Part shown: positions 44,201 through 56,000 of the stretch, in pieces | Layout: each line of letters opens with the position of its first letter | Numbering within the stretch: the first letter of the stretch is position 1 | From: Tribonema minus | Lineage: Eukaryota; Sar; Xanthophyceae; Tribonematales; Tribonemataceae | Assembly (NCBI GenBank): GCA_017506865.1 | Contig: JAFCMP010000520.1 | Location: 558,001-622,000 of the forward strand | Length of the DNA: 64,000 nt | Direction of reading: 5' to 3' | Program-made: the position numbers and the translations under genes | The notes under the pieces: model-generated | Database searches by the model: none | What the model was told of the DNA's origin: nothing | Seen by the model: the letters and a program-made list of their open reading frames with translations, nothing else

Positions 44201-47200
44201 GTACAATCCTCCATTCCTCAGAGCCACTCTCAGGCTGTGCTTCCGCGCGCTCGCAGCGCTGCGGGCTGCGCCGAAGCGCTTCAAGCACCCACACTACATA
44301 AGCACAACAGGGCGCTTACTTCAAAGTCTAATTACTCGCAAGACTGCTTCTGAACCGTCCAAGGCGTGCACACCCCTGCGCTCGTCAGAGCCACTCTCAC
44401 GCTGTGTCTACGCGCGCTCACTGCGCTGCAGGCCGCGCCAAATTCCTTCAATCGTCTACACTATTACATAACCGCAAAGGGGCGTGTACTTCAAGAATGA
44501 AGTACGCACAAGCCTGCTCCAGAACCGCCCACATCGCAGCGCCGTGCACGGGGCGCGCACCTCTCGAATGCGGTATTTTCAATTGAAAATACTCTGAAGT
44601 ATGTATATTTTAAATCACGCAGTAAATGCATTGCTCAACCCTCTCACCAGTGCTCCACGAGGTCGGCTCCGTGCCGGTCTCCACGCGGTTTGCGTAGTCA
44701 AGGTGCACACTGCAGCGCCATGCACACGGCACGCACTCCTCAATGCAGTAGTTTGTTGATGAAACACACAAAAGGTTGCATCGCTCAGTGCACTCACCAC
44801 TGCTCCACAAAGTCGGCCTCCTTGCCGCTCTCCGCGCGGTTCGCGTAGTCGATGTGCACGGCGACCAGGCGCCAGCCGTAGCTGCGGCGGCGCAAGCGAG
44901 AGGCGGCGTGCGCTGGGGTCACAGATGCGTATGTGAGGCAGCGCTCAGGGCTAGCGTGCTGGGACCTGCCCTCTCCCGCAGCAGCGCTTAGACCTGGTGC
45001 CCTGAGCACTGCCCTCCCCATTCAAAGTAGCAGCTCGAGCGCGGCCCTCTGCTGCAGCAGCGATTAGATTCAGCGCCCTGAGCACTGGCCTCTGCTGCAG
45101 CAATGCTCTCTCCATGGCACTCACCAGCGAGCAAGTACACTCGGACGGTAAACGAAGCTACACAATTGATGGAATGAACACTCAGGGTCACATGCAGAGC
45201 GCGCGCGCAGCAAGGCTTTCAGGCGCACCGCACGCCAAGTCAAAGTCTGTGCAGCTCACACAGAGACCCGCAATACACCAGGTCACCCACACTTTCCGAG
45301 GCGCTGCAATCGTCACTACACGCACTGCCACTGCCACAGCGCTAGCGCTGCACAGCAGTCACCCATACTTTTCGCGGCGATGCGATCGTCACTGCACGCA
45401 CTGCCGCTGCCAAATTCTAGCACCGCTACCACATTGGCGCATCAATGCCACCGCAGCGCCGGCGCACTCACGCGGGCTGCAGGTGGTGCAGAATCTTGGC
45501 CAGGACCATGGAGTCCACGCCGCCGCTCAGCGATATGGCCATCGTCACTGGAGTGCTGCTGCCCGCGGCGTGTGCGCCGCCGCCATTGCGGACGCTGCCG
45601 CCGCCGCCGCTGTCGTGCACGGCCGCGTCAACACTGCCGTGAATGCTGTTGGCGGCACTGCTGCTGCCGCCGCTGGCGCTGCTGCCCCCGCTGCCGCTGC
45701 TGCCGCTGCCGCCGCCGCTGCCGTTGTGCGCAGCCGCGTCGCCACTGGCGTGGACGCTGGCGCCGTTGCCACCGCCATTGTGCGCAGCGGCGTCTATGCT
45801 GCCGCCAGCAACGCCGCTTGCGCCAGTGCTGCCGCTGGTGGTGCCGAGGCCGCTGCCGGCGGCGGCGCCGCTGCCGCCGGCGCTGCCATTTGTGGCGGTG
45901 CTGGCACCGCTGCTGCTGCTGTGGGTAGTGTGCTTGCCCTTGCCGCCGCCGCCGCCGCCGGATGTGGCAGTGGCAGGTTGGGGCGCCGCGCGCAGCCCGC
46001 GCGCGCGCGCAAAGGCGTCCACGGCGCGTACAAGTTTACTGGGGAAAAAAGGAACGGTGCAGATGCCATCGAGATTGCTCAGCGCCGCATTGTACTTCTG
46101 CTGGGTGCCACAAAGTGGTAGGTCCGACAGATGGTACAACGCTGCCAGCTCAAAACCTGCTTCACGTTTGGGCAGGGGGTTGTGAAGTACTCACGTTTTG
46201 TGCACGTCGGACTCGTTCACGACACGGGGCTGTTCACTTCTGCGGATTCCAAAAGTGCCTCGCTTCTAGGCTGTGAGTCCGTGTCAGAGGGCTCTTCACT
46301 TTTGAGGCCATGTGTCTGCGACGAACGGCTCGTCACTGTCGTGGAACTCAAGAATCGCTTCGCTTGTAGGCAGTTTCTTGGTGTGTGATACTTTCTATGC
46401 TAGCGCGCCTATGTATCTACTACTCCACCGCACCTGTGTGCTTGGTCTTGCGGGGCTGTGCCCAGCGAGAAGTGACGCACACGCTGCCGGTGCATCCCCT
46501 GCGCTTCACAAGAGCTTCACACGCTTCCCGTGTGTACACTACTCGCTATCCATACATGTTGAAGCATATGGCGGTGGCACGCTCATATTCATTGCCATTG
46601 CACGCTTGACGGTTGCGGCAGTTACGCTTTCCGGTACGCAGACCACAATCCGCTATCTTTCAGCAGCACGCGGCTTGCGCCAGTCTTGCGTTGCATGGGT
46701 CGCCTTGACGTCCACCTCTGCCGGTGTGGAGCAGCAGACTAGTGGGCAGCAGCTCTCTGCGTCGCAATGTGTACTGTGGTACACTTGAAGTTGAAATTAC
46801 TTCAAGTACTCACTTTTTGTGCATGTCGGACTCGTCCGCGTCAAAAGCCGCTCGCTCCAGGATGTCGTCGCCGCCGTCGGGCGCGCTCGCGCCCTGCAGC
46901 TCCTGCAGAGGACGCGGCGCAGGTTCGCGCGTGCGGCACACTGAAAATGACAATTTTCTACACATGTGACTGTGACAAAAGCAATTGAGCTGAGAGTTGC
47001 TGTTCACAGCTTGGAGCAGCTTGGACGTCGGCCAGGGCGCTGTTCCCCATTGAGCGCGACATAATCAGAGGGCGCGGCACGGGGCACGCGTGCGGCGCGC
47101 GCCAGACACCGAAGCGTAAATGTAACACACGCAACTGTCACAACCGCTGAGCTGTTAAACTCTAAGATGATGAATGAACTGGGTGTTTGCTATCGCAGGC

Positions 47201-50200
47201 ACAAGCAACTCAGACGGTGGCGCGAGGGCTAGCCCCATCGAGTGCCCCACAATTAATGCCCGTCACCGACAATGGGAGAAAAGCACTTGAAGTGTCATGG
47301 CCGCACCTTACGCAAACCTACCTGGAGCCTGCGCACGGAGGTGCTGCAAAAGCGGGCGCAGCACCTCGGCGGCGCCGGTCTCCTTGCGCGCCCCCCGATT
47401 GGAGTGCCAGCTTCAAGTGCCATCAGGGACTCGTTACATGCTGCAGGATTATCAGCATCGCCCCCAACCATCAGCATAAAATAGTAGTCATCGCACACGA
47501 ACCTGGAGCCTGCGCACGGTGGCGCGGCGGAAGCGGCGCATCACCTCTGCGGCGCCGCGCTGCTCGCGCACCTTCGCAATGGGGTGCCAACTTCAACTGC
47601 CAATCGGGGGACATGTATTTGACGTGCGACTGTACCATCTACACCCAGTAGGCGTCTCAATCTCTAGTCCTCGTCAACTTACCTGGAGCCTGCGCACGGT
47701 GGCACGGCGGAAGCGGTGCAGCACCTCGGCGGCGTCGCCGCCGCACTCCTCGCGCGCCTCTCGATTGCAGTGCCAGCTTCAACTGCCATTACGAACTCGT
47801 TACATGCTACAGTGCAGTAGCATCAGCATCACGCCCAACCACCAGCATAAAATAGTACTTCAAGTGGTCATGATCGCACATGAACCTGGAGCCTGCGCAC
47901 GGTGGCGCGGCGGAAGCGGCGCAGCACCTCGGCGGCGCCGCGCTCCTCGCGCGCAATTCTGGGTGCCATATTCAACTTCCATTGGGGGAGCAACTGTACC
48001 AGCCACACCCATAAGTCAGAGCATACCACCTCAGCTGTGGTCGACTGACCTGGAGCCTGCGCACGGTGGCGCGGCGGAAGCGGCGCAGCACCTCGGTGGC
48101 GCCGCGCTCCTCGCGCGCCTCGCGCGCCGCGACCTCGTCGAGCACGCGCTGCAGCCGCTCGCGGCGCGGCGGGCGCGCGTGGCGCAGCGGCATGAGCAGG
48201 AACGCGTGCTGCGCGGCGCTGAGCCGCCACTGCCAGCCCTGACAGTTACAGATTGAAGTTGAAGGGGGGGGGGAAGGGGGTGGAAACACATGGTTGAGGG
48301 TTATATGGTACGGCGAACTGTGGCGTAGCGTTTCCTGGTACTCCCAAGTGCATGTTGCTCGCAAGTACCTTGAACTACTGAGGGATACGCAGCGCTGTGT
48401 TTAAATGCCGCACCAAGCTGCCGCTGCCAGTCCTGGGAGTTACGCATGAAATTTATTTTATTGAGGGGGGGCAGGGGGGAGGGACATGCGACTGAAGCTC
48501 ATATAGTGTGCTGACGTGTGACGTAGCGTTTCATTTCAGCGCACTCCCAAGTGCATGCTACTCGCAAGTAACTTCAACTACTGAGACACACGGGGCGCTG
48601 TGTATCAATGTGTGTGCCAACCCGAGCTGTCACGGCCAGCCCTGGGAGTTACGCACTAAATATATTTCATTGATGGGGGGAAGGGGGAAGGGACATGTGA
48701 CTGAAGGTCATATAGTGTGCTGAAGTGTGACGTGGCGTTTTCAGGTACTCCCCCGGGTGCATGCTACACCCAAGATACAAACAGCTTTGGCACACTGGGT
48801 GCGTGGCACATCGATTGGTGTGAGCCGGGCCCAGCCACCCCTGCCAGCCCCCTTCCGGTCAAGGGAGGGGGTCATAGCGTGAGAGGCATGCAACCAATCG
48901 GATGGCTGCCTGTTGAAGTGCGGCATGCTACGAAGCGAAGTAGAGTATATGGGCACTGTCGGCGGCGTATGGCTCTCGACCATTGATGAATGAGGGCTGC
49001 TAGTGCAAAATTCACTCAACAACGTTGTGGAGATTTGAACTACCTTATCAAGGGCGCCCTCCGCAAGCGGCAGCGCCAGGGCGTCGCAGCGCGCCACCAG
49101 CGCGTCCCTGTCGGCGCTGTCCCTGTAGATGTGCCTGCGAGAGCGCGCCGCAGAGCGCACGCCAGCACAGCAGACGTGGTGTGTGAACTGCGACCGTCAG
49201 CGCCTCGTTGCCGTGTGCACACCGGTGATCGGTCTCTGCGACACGCCTTTTTCAAGTGACGCACTCAATTTCCTGCAACTTCAACAAAGCGACGTATGCA
49301 ATCTCCTGCGCAGCTGCCAGCTGACCATCGTCCTGGTTGCAAACTCACGCAATCTCCTATGACTTCAAATGCGGAGGAAGTTGCCACCTGAGCATCGTCC
49401 TGCTTGAAAAACGGACCTGTCATGGCAACCCAGCCACAGGCGTAGCATCGTATGCGTAGGAGACGCGGCGCGGACGCGCAGCAGCGCTTGTCAGCGCGTC
49501 AGGGCAGGTATGTATGGGCGCCCACTAGATGCACAGCAGCGCTCGGCACAGACACGCGCCTCCTCCGATACCATCAACTGCGTGTTGCTGCGTGCCCTCT
49601 GGCTGCGTGCACGTGTCATAAGATGCGAAACCTCTCGAACGCCTTGAAAGGTGCTGCGAGCCCACTCGGCACATAGCGGTTTCGTGAATCAGGTACTTCG
49701 AGTTACGTGGGTACATGCAGCCCTGACCAGTGCTGCAGGCCCTCGCAATACAGAGCGGTTTCATGAACATAAGGTAGGTAGGTACATGCGGCTTGCGCGG
49801 AGGCCAAAACGATCCGCGCACCTGGAAAACTGGTCAAGCAGCAGGATCAGCGCCAGGCATGCGTCCGGCCCGTCCGCCCAGGCCTGTAGCAGCGCTCAGT
49901 ACAGACAGAAGGTGTCGAGCTCAGGCATCAGGGGCAGGAGGGCGCGGAGCGCCTCGGAATGCTCAGTGCAGACAGGCGCTTAGGCTCAGTCGGCGACGGC
50001 AGGAGAGCGCAAAGCGCTTCAAGATGCTCAGCAGGAGCTCGTGCTCCATCAGGGCAGGAGGGCACAAGGTGCCTCGGAATACAGAGGGGCGCGTCCTAGG
50101 GACAGGGGAGAGCAACGTGCCTCGTCCAGTGTCTCGTGGAACCTGGAGGCCTGCTAGAGCGGCAGCGCACTTCAACGGCTGCTCATCATGGATGTTTTGT

Positions 50201-51730
50201 GCCTCGACTATACCAGGCGCACTGCTGTTGAAGAGCACCTGTCCGCTTCATGATGGCTTTACTAGTCACATGTGAGCAGCGCGGTGAGCATCAGAGCATG
50301 GGTAACGGTGCCCCTCACAAAGCCGTTCTGCAACACAATTAGTTGTGGCATCATGATCACGCCAAGACTGATTGACTGTGGCAGTTTTAATTTGGCGCTG
50401 CAAGCAGTATTCAGAGGCAGGATACAGCTCTTAACACTAGCTGCTGATTGTGAATGTTTGTTCCTCATCTATACGCGACACACTGCTACTGCAGAGCATT
50501 TGTCTGCTTCATCTTGATCTGAGGAGTCATATGTCAGCAGTGTGATGAGAGTGAGAGCGTGCAAACGGTGCCCCTTACAGTAGCATCGTGATCACGCCAA
50601 AAATGATTGAGTTTGGCAATTGCAATCAGAGGATGCAAGCAGTATTCAGAGGCAGCATGTAGCTGTCCGCACTAAGTAGCTGCTCATTGTGAACATTTTG
50701 TGCCTCGTCTACACCAGACGCACTATTGAACGCAGAGCACTTGCCTGCTTGATCTTGATTTAAGTAGTCATATGTGAGCGGTATGATGAAAGTCAGAGCG
50801 TGAGAACGGTGCCCCTGCTAAAGCATTCTGCAACACAAGTGGCATCACGATCACGCCAAAGTTGATTGACTTGGGCAATTTCAATCCAACATGCAAGCAG
50901 CCGCACGAGGCACAATGTAGCTGTTAAAGGTAATGAATCACAGAGACTGCATCCGCTTCATGAGCTACCGTGTTTGGTCCCCTCTTAAACACAAGAAGAG
51001 AGATGTATCGGGAAATCAATCATCGTTTGTTGGTAACAACGACATGGGTGACTTACCAGCAAGCAACCTACTTAACCTACTTACTGCTAAGGCAATAGGC
51101 ATGACGCACACAGCACCAACACAAATCCCAGCTGTTCTCGGAGGGGACGTCAAAATCGTGTTGAGCGCAACTTCACCTTCACAACCTGCCAATCTGCTGC
51201 ATAAGTTTTGTAAGACGCTACGCACGCAGTGCACAAGACTGAAATTTTAAATGCGAATCGTCAACCTATGTGTTCAGCACTGTGCAAACACGATTCAGCA
51301 CTGTGTTCTCGCAAAGCACCAATCCATGTTTTCAGCACTGCAAAGCGCCAATCCATGTGTTCAGCAGCTGCATCAAGGCGCACACAGCACGTCTACGGAC
51401 CTGTAGCTTTCCGGCCTGCGCATCCTCCAACAGCGCCCCATACCTCCCCCGCAGCAGCAGGTCAATCGCATCCCTCCGATCGCCAGCAGCGAACCACTTG
51501 CTGCGGTGGTTCTCGCCTGGGTCTCCATCAAACCACAAGCTCAATATCTCTTGTGCCGTATGCTCGTCAGGCTCAACTCGATCAGGCTCATCGACGTCAC
51601 CCAGCTTTGCTGGCTCTGCTGCAGCAGTCAGGCACTGGTGAATGTACGCAGCGGTGCACCAGATCATGCCCGCCAGTGCAGCAAACTTCAGCACATCCCT
51701 GGCAGCTCGTACTACTGCCGCCGGAGCCAT
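31924..51730 (-). CDS. DUF924 - PP-loop (TilS / RASPBERRY3-like) fusion protein, 16 exons
   Basis: Exons (minus): 51401-51730, 49822-49883, 49044-49134, 48050-48238, 46814-46902, 45472-46038, 44798-44881, 43271-43367, 39486-39599, 38792-38881, 37936-38046, 37162-37268, 35649-35724, 34420-34605, 33155-33261, 31924-32485 (TAA). Every junction has GT-AG ends and agreeing phase, for 953 residues. After a hydrophobic N-terminus (KFAALAGMIWC) comes DUF924: ILSLWFDGDPGENHRSKWF, LALILLLDQFSR, HIYRDSADR and HAFLLMPLRHA. A bridge with DDILERAAFDADESDMHKN and a Gly/Ser-rich insert (exon 6) lead to the PP-loop ATP site SGGVDSMVL, then VHIDYANRAES, TRGVTDRAEYEAVSRE, LFGHHRGDVQENVVSNVM, FAHRYSVPYFKDTTP, WSTRGKLRN and MPYRGKGLYFWRE. 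The PP-loop half matches TilS-type tRNA(Ile)-lysidine synthases, which adenylate a tRNA anticodon cytidine. The plant RASPBERRY3 protein is the likely closest type. The C-terminal tail is Ala/Ser-rich. Organelle location is inferred only. Confidence 0.86.
34190..34290 (-). repeat. Downstream copy of the 3' part of exon 14
   Basis: The minus strand reads CAAAWWPVRRKVLLLVFRG, a diverged copy of SAAWWPLRREYRCYCSEAR from exon 14. Confidence 0.65.
34690..35125 (-). repeat. Four upstream copies of the 5' edge of fusion-gene exon 14
   Basis: Copies near 34690-34730, 34810-34865, 34935-34995 and 35080-35120 repeat the acceptor and the codons for ALMVLLHSMGLPMVSDR. They lie in intron 13, upstream of the real exon (34420-34605). 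One is followed by a G tract of about 20 at 34998-35017. Confidence 0.88.
35277..35320 (+). other. tRNA D-arm-like sequence
   Basis: GTAACTCAGTGGTAGAGTAC matches an RNA polymerase III box A / D-arm. No box B or T-arm is seen downstream and no cloverleaf closes, so this is at most a tRNA-derived SINE head or a decayed tRNA. Confidence 0.25.
37380..37450 (-). repeat. Upstream copy of the 5' edge of exon 12
   Basis: Repeats GACATGT..GGATGGCGTGCTGGGYCACCTGAG with the preceding acceptor, about 170 bases upstream of the real exon 12 acceptor. Confidence 0.8.
38095..38400 (-). repeat. Direct repeat pair in intron 10 with a very long G/C homopolymer
   Basis: Two units of about 110-120 bases (38100-38210 and 38290-38400) are separated by a run of about 34 G at 38224-38258. 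On the gene strand this is poly-C upstream of the exon 11 acceptor. Another G-rich tract lies at 38055-38090. Confidence 0.75.
39385..39450 (-). repeat. Downstream copy of the 3' edge of exon 9
   Basis: The minus strand reads LFGHHRGNVQEKVVSNVL followed by a GTGAGTC donor, a diverged copy of the exon 9 end about 100 bases downstream. Confidence 0.85.
39600..39630 (-). other. Telomere-like tract serving as the exon 9 acceptor pyrimidine tract
   Basis: On the gene strand CACCCTGGCCCTAACCCTACCCCTGCCAG leads directly into exon 9. CCCTAAC contains a branch-point-like CTAAC, so the telomere-like repeat itself may provide branch site and pyrimidine tract. Confidence 0.5.
41055..42115. repeat. Repeat cluster in intron 8: direct repeats flanking an inverted repeat
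   Basis: A direct repeat (GGCATGCGGYTCAG..GCTCTGAGT) occurs at 41055-41165 and 42007-42115. Between them, 41250-41470 and the reverse complement of 41600-41815 form an imperfect hairpin. Shared phrases are CTGGCCACAGCCG, GAGAACCAGARCGCCACC and GAAGACCGCCGC. Both arms still read as related peptides (LATAADLLYTAAT, LATAVCLQYTAAT). This is the layout of a foldback transposon with flanking repeats. Confidence 0.65.
42300..42965. other. AT-rich island in intron 8
   Basis: About 650 bases are AT-rich, with sharp edges against the GC-rich surroundings. Frames in both directions contain protein-like fragments (for example LNDFAFTETGTILAGSIHET, plus) broken by TAA stops. The composition is unlike anything else in the window and suggests organelle or foreign DNA, now decayed. 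I could not identify the source gene. Confidence 0.5.
43055..43087 (+). repeat. Interstitial telomere-like CCCTAA tract
   Basis: ACCCTAACCCTAGCCCTAA and onward, about five units with one variant. Shorter tracts occur at 39610, 40393, 42222, 44010, 54728-54762, 59140, 62430-62452 and 63150-63170, in both orientations. Confidence 0.85.
44160..44720 (-). repeat. Tandem repeats and exon 7 copy in intron 7
   Basis: Units of about 185 bases with TCAGAGCCACTCTCA at 44218 and 44387 lie beside a diverged copy of exon 7 at 44610-44715. That copy reads CSVHLDYANRVETGTE, against AVHIDYANRAESGKE in the real exon. Confidence 0.75.
46190..46230 (-). repeat. Downstream copy of the exon 5 donor edge
   Basis: The gene strand reads AACGAGTCCGACGTGCACAAAAC|GTGAGTACTT, against GACGAGTCCGACATGCACAAAAA|GTGAGTACTT at exon 5. 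Confidence 0.85.
47320..47965 (-). repeat. Four downstream copies of the exon 4 donor edge
   Basis: Copies end at donors near 47321, 47507, 47683 and 47884, period 175-200 bases. Each repeats the codons for EVLRRFRRATVRRLQ. Donor sequences vary, and one, CAG|GTAAGTT near 47683, is a better consensus than that of the real exon. Confidence 0.9.
48255..48860 (-). repeat. Upstream copies of the exon 4 acceptor region
   Basis: Three units of about 205-225 bases share CCAGYCCTGGGAGTTACGCA, a G-rich block, GGACATGYGACTGAAG and ACTCCCAAGTGCATG. The first unit is the real acceptor at 48239. Confidence 0.8.
50190..50905 (+). repeat. About 250-bp tandem repeat in intron 1
   Basis: GGTGCCCCT occurs at about 50308, 50566 and 50808, each followed by ATCACGCCAAR.TGATTGA and GCAAGCAGTATTCAGAGGCAG. 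About three units; no coding potential. Confidence 0.85.
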
Positions 51731-53077
51731 CTTCACACAGCTTACAGCTTTGTGGATCCTCACCCCGAGAGTGGCGCAGGTTCGGCAACTCCTGCTGATC
51801 TCCTATGATGAATAAGAATCATGAGGTGAAGCCGAGCGAACCAGCCGAGCTAACCAGGATGAAGGATCTTCAACTTTACTACTTGAACTTGTAGTTGAAC
51901 CTCCGGGCTGATTTCCAACTCCACCATTGGGACGTAAGTTTCATAGATTCTAGCTTGAGGCGAAAAATCTTGCGCCAGTACATACACTCATTTGGTAAAA
52001 AAGTGCTTCAGGCAAAGGTCAACGTCCTAGGCCAGCGCTGCCCCCAAATATAATTCCATGCTCTCGGGTCAGCTTTTGCCCATGAAGAACCAAAGGTACC
52101 TCGAGTCAGATGTTGATTCAAGCCATGATGTGACGCAGCATGTACGTACAACGCGCTTGCCAGAACAGACATTGCTCAAGACATAGTACAGGCTGTGCAT
52201 GTACGTGAGGCTGCTGTTATTGTCTGAACGTTCATGTGCAACACTGACATTCCACCGTCTCCATGTACCACACCCCCAATGTCACCCTCAAGTGCAAGCC
52301 GAAGCGTCGGCATATGCATTGCACGGCAGACAAGATGTGGGCAGCAAGATGCGCAAACATGACGCCTGCTCAGTGAATGTTGTTTGGCATGTGCCTGATG
52401 AATATTAAAATGCGAGCACGGTAAAGCAGGGATTGCAATAAAGGGCCGCATTTGCTAGGGAAGATCCTGCTGTGCGCCACAGGGCCAAGCGCAGACTGCA
52501 TGGCGGATCGGAATATACATGGGATTGGCCACGCCTCATGACATGCCAAGACACAAATTCAAGAGGCAAGAGGTGTTGAAGTGTAGCACATTTGGTGCTT
52601 AAGCACGCCGCCGCAAGTGCTGGACTCGGCTGGCTGCATGACAGTATAACGTACGGTTCACGCAGTAAGAGTGCGCAAACTAGGGTCAGGAAGGTGCAGT
52701 ACTTGGGAAGCTACTTTCAAAGGCAGTGCCATGCCTGGGTGGCTGCGCACGCCGCCGTGAGTGATCATGTCCAGCCCGTCAAGACGGGTGTCCTGAGGTA
52801 TGATAATATGATGGTGTTGTGTGATCGGGCAAACGTGGCCCCGAGCACGGAGGCTCTGTCCCCTGGCCACATGCCCTGCTGCTCAGGCTGATGAGGGCGC
52901 AGGCAGCGCCGAAGGCAGCGAGTGCCGGCAGCAGATGCAAGCACTGCCACCAGCTTTGTAACAGAAGTACGCGCAACGCCCGCGCGCCGCCGGCTGCGCG
53001 CCGCGTCGCCTGCGCGTGTTGCCTGCACCCATCGCCGCTGCCGCGCAATGTGCGTGCACGCCCACGAGCAACTCAAC
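51731..53077. other. Intergenic region between the fusion gene and the CBM6 gene
   Basis: Both neighbours are on the minus strand, so this holds the promoter of the fusion gene (near 51731) and the 3' UTR of the CBM6 gene (near 53077). No further gene or repeat is supported. It is of lower GC around 51800-52450. Confidence 0.5.
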
Positions 53078-56000
53078 TCAGCTCAGCGTGTCTACCACGC
53101 CGTTGTTGGCAACCGTCTTGCTGCCCTTGAGCGCCAGCAGGCGCGTGACGCCAAACACTGCGACGGCGCCGACGGCAGCACTTGCGCTCGCAATCGCGAC
53201 CACCGCGCCAGTGCTCAGATCGCTGCTTGCCGTCGAACCGCCGCTGCCATCGGCGGCGGCGCCGCCGCCGCTGCCGCCGCTGCCGTCGCTGCCGGGTTCG
53301 GCAGCGGCGGGGGGAGTGGTGGGTGCGGGCGTGGCGAGTATCTCCTCCTGCTCGAGATCGAGGCTGTCGAAGTGGAAGTCGCCCTGGAGGGCGCACACCT
53401 GGCGGCAGTTTCCGAGGATATATCCGCAAGAGCTGTCAGAAAGCTGCGGCAATTAATGATACGTCGCACGTATGACATTATCAGGGAGGGGTGCATTTGT
53501 CCACACTGAATGGTGCCGTGGCGCCGCGCGCTGCAGGTGGTGGCCGTGCCCGCATTCAGTTGAACGTGCAACAAATAGCAGGACTGCCTAACCTGCTCTG
53601 AGTGCTTGTGGGGCGCTGCAACCTGCAACATATGGGGGCGGGTGCCTTCCAATCCTGCCCATTGTGCCGCTGACATGTGCTTTGTGCTGTTGGCCGGTGC
53701 CAGCACATATACCAGACGCGCACTGGCCGCCGCCGCACTGACTGATCTGTACGCTGTGCGTCCCGCCATTCACCTGCACCAACATGCCGCCGCCGCGCAC
53801 CACCACAACTGTTGGCATGTGGTGCCCTTGCACATGCATGCATGTACCCTGGAGCAGTTTCTGTTTTCAGTGGCCCATGTGGATGTACCTGGAACTTGTC
53901 ACCTCTGCAGCTGAAGCGTCACGCGTGCACCTGCCACAATTGACGCGCGTGCAAAACAATAAATGCGGCGGCTACTGAGCACTGACCTGTATGCAGTGCG
54001 GCCCGGCGTCCATCTGCACGGCGTCCCCGCCGCTGACGATGCTGTGGTAGTTGTAGTACCCCTCTGCGAGCGCGTCAGGATATACAACGTCCAGTAGAAG
54101 CGCGGGGTCGGCGGGCTTCGCGCGCGGCCCGTAGTTGTACTTGGCCTGGCAGGTTTGCAGTTCAGGGCGCGTTTGAAGTTCAGCAGAGGTCAGCATGAGG
54201 AGGGACTGCTGAGTGCGCGATGGAGAGTCGGCTTGGCCTGACGCGCGTTGAAGGCGACGGCAGAGGCCAGCACGCTAACAAAGCGCTGAGTTGTTGTAAT
54301 GAGGACGGGGGGGGGGGGAGGGGGGGGGAATCGGCCCGAGAGGGAGAATGTAGGCCACGAGCTGGTGGCATTATTTTTGTGTTGAAATTCGGCTGAACGA
54401 GGAAGAATATTAGGTCATGGCCTCCGACCTGGCGCACATGAGCGCCACATGTACCGTAGCGCATGCGTCGCCCGTCCGTCATAGCGAAGGGCATGTCGGT
54501 AAGTTGGTACACTGCCGAGGGGTACAGGGTGTGGATCGGGGCATCGCGCAGCGCAGTCAGGTGTCATGTGAACGTGAGAGTGTCGAGTGAGGCGTGGTGT
54601 TTCTGGCGCAAACATGCGCAGATCGCCATGGCACCCTTTATTCGAGGTACACCGTGGACAATTTTTGAAGGTACACACGTGCGCGTGTGTGGCGGCGGTC
54701 ACTGGAGGACTGGCGCGCTGGCTTGCTTAGGGTAAGGGTTAGGGCTAGGGCTAGGGTTAGCCTCAACTTCCAACAAAAGCCCAGAAAAATGTTGCTGATG
54801 ATCAACTATTCCTCAACAAATTTCCCTCATCGCGCAGTCCAGCGGCTTGGTCGCGGCGCACGCCTTCACAAAACTAAACTCTCACAGCAAGTCCACATCT
54901 ACTTGAAGTTTTGAGGTCAGAATTTTACTGATGGTCAATTATCTTTCCAGAATCCTCTCTCACCGCGCAGTCCAGCGGCTTGGTTGCAGCGCACGCCCCC
55001 GGTACCGTTAGCACGCGCGCCATCGGGCCTGGCTCGGGTGTCGGCGCTGCGCGGCCCGCGCGCATCGCCGCCGCGTACGTTGCCTGGGGCGTCACCGCCA
55101 TCACCGTGTAGCGCCACCACTCGCCGGCGTCGATCCAGTTGAGGTCGGCGTCGTTTGACATGACCTACGGCGCGTGGCGGCGGTGGCAGTGTTCAGTATG
55201 GGGGGGGGGGGGGGGGAGGCGGGGGTCGTCAGCAAGAAGGGGGTGGGGCGGGGGGGGGGGGGGGGCACCGTGTAGCGCCACCACTCGCCGGCGTCAATCC
55301 AGTTGAGGTCGGCGTCATTCGACATGACCTGCGGCGCGGCGGCGGCGGCAGTGTTCAGCATGACAGGGGGTCGGGGCCTAGGCACTGCAGCCCTGCAATT
55401 GCGCCAACTGTCACACACATCATTTCCAAAAACCTGTGCTAGACCTGTCTCAGCATGGCAACGCTTCGCGAAAATAGAAGCGCCCTTTACTCTCAATCAG
55501 CAGCTCAATGGGCCAGCCAGGTCGATCATTGCAACTGCAGCTCACTGCACGGATGAGCGAGCAGTTTTATCAGGTTTTCACGAGCACACTTGCAAGTACC
55601 TTATCAGCGTTGTTGCCAAACTCAACGTCAATGGACGGCGCATCGGGGCGGTACCCAATGTTGCCACCGTTGTTGTCCGGCGTGGTCTCGAAGAAGGTGA
55701 CGCCGGGACCGCCAATGTCGAAGTTCTCAGCCTCCACAACGCCGGGGATGGTAACCTGGCCGAAGGAGACAAGCAGTAGATAGGGTGCTAAGGTATGTGT
55801 GTGTAGGATCCTGTGAAGAGAAGCATTGGCTTCTCCTGTGGATGCTACCACAGTATGCAGATGATGAACTATACAGATGATGTTTATGCGTGAGGACGTG
55901 ACGCTCCACTGTGAGGTGACGTCCCGCTGCACCAGCCTCAGGCTTTCTTCCCCCTGCACGCATCTGGGTTTCGTTTAACTTCAAGTCTACAGGTACCTGT

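Noticed and set aside
45114..46121. Ala-rich plus-strand ORF of 335 codons
   Set aside because: Shadow of the Gly/Ser-rich insert of exon 6 of the fusion gene; no domain seen.
47320..48050. Extra coding exons in the DUF924 part
   Set aside because: The four downstream copies have donors but no acceptor of their own and carry changes that would not join in frame; they are exon-edge copies.
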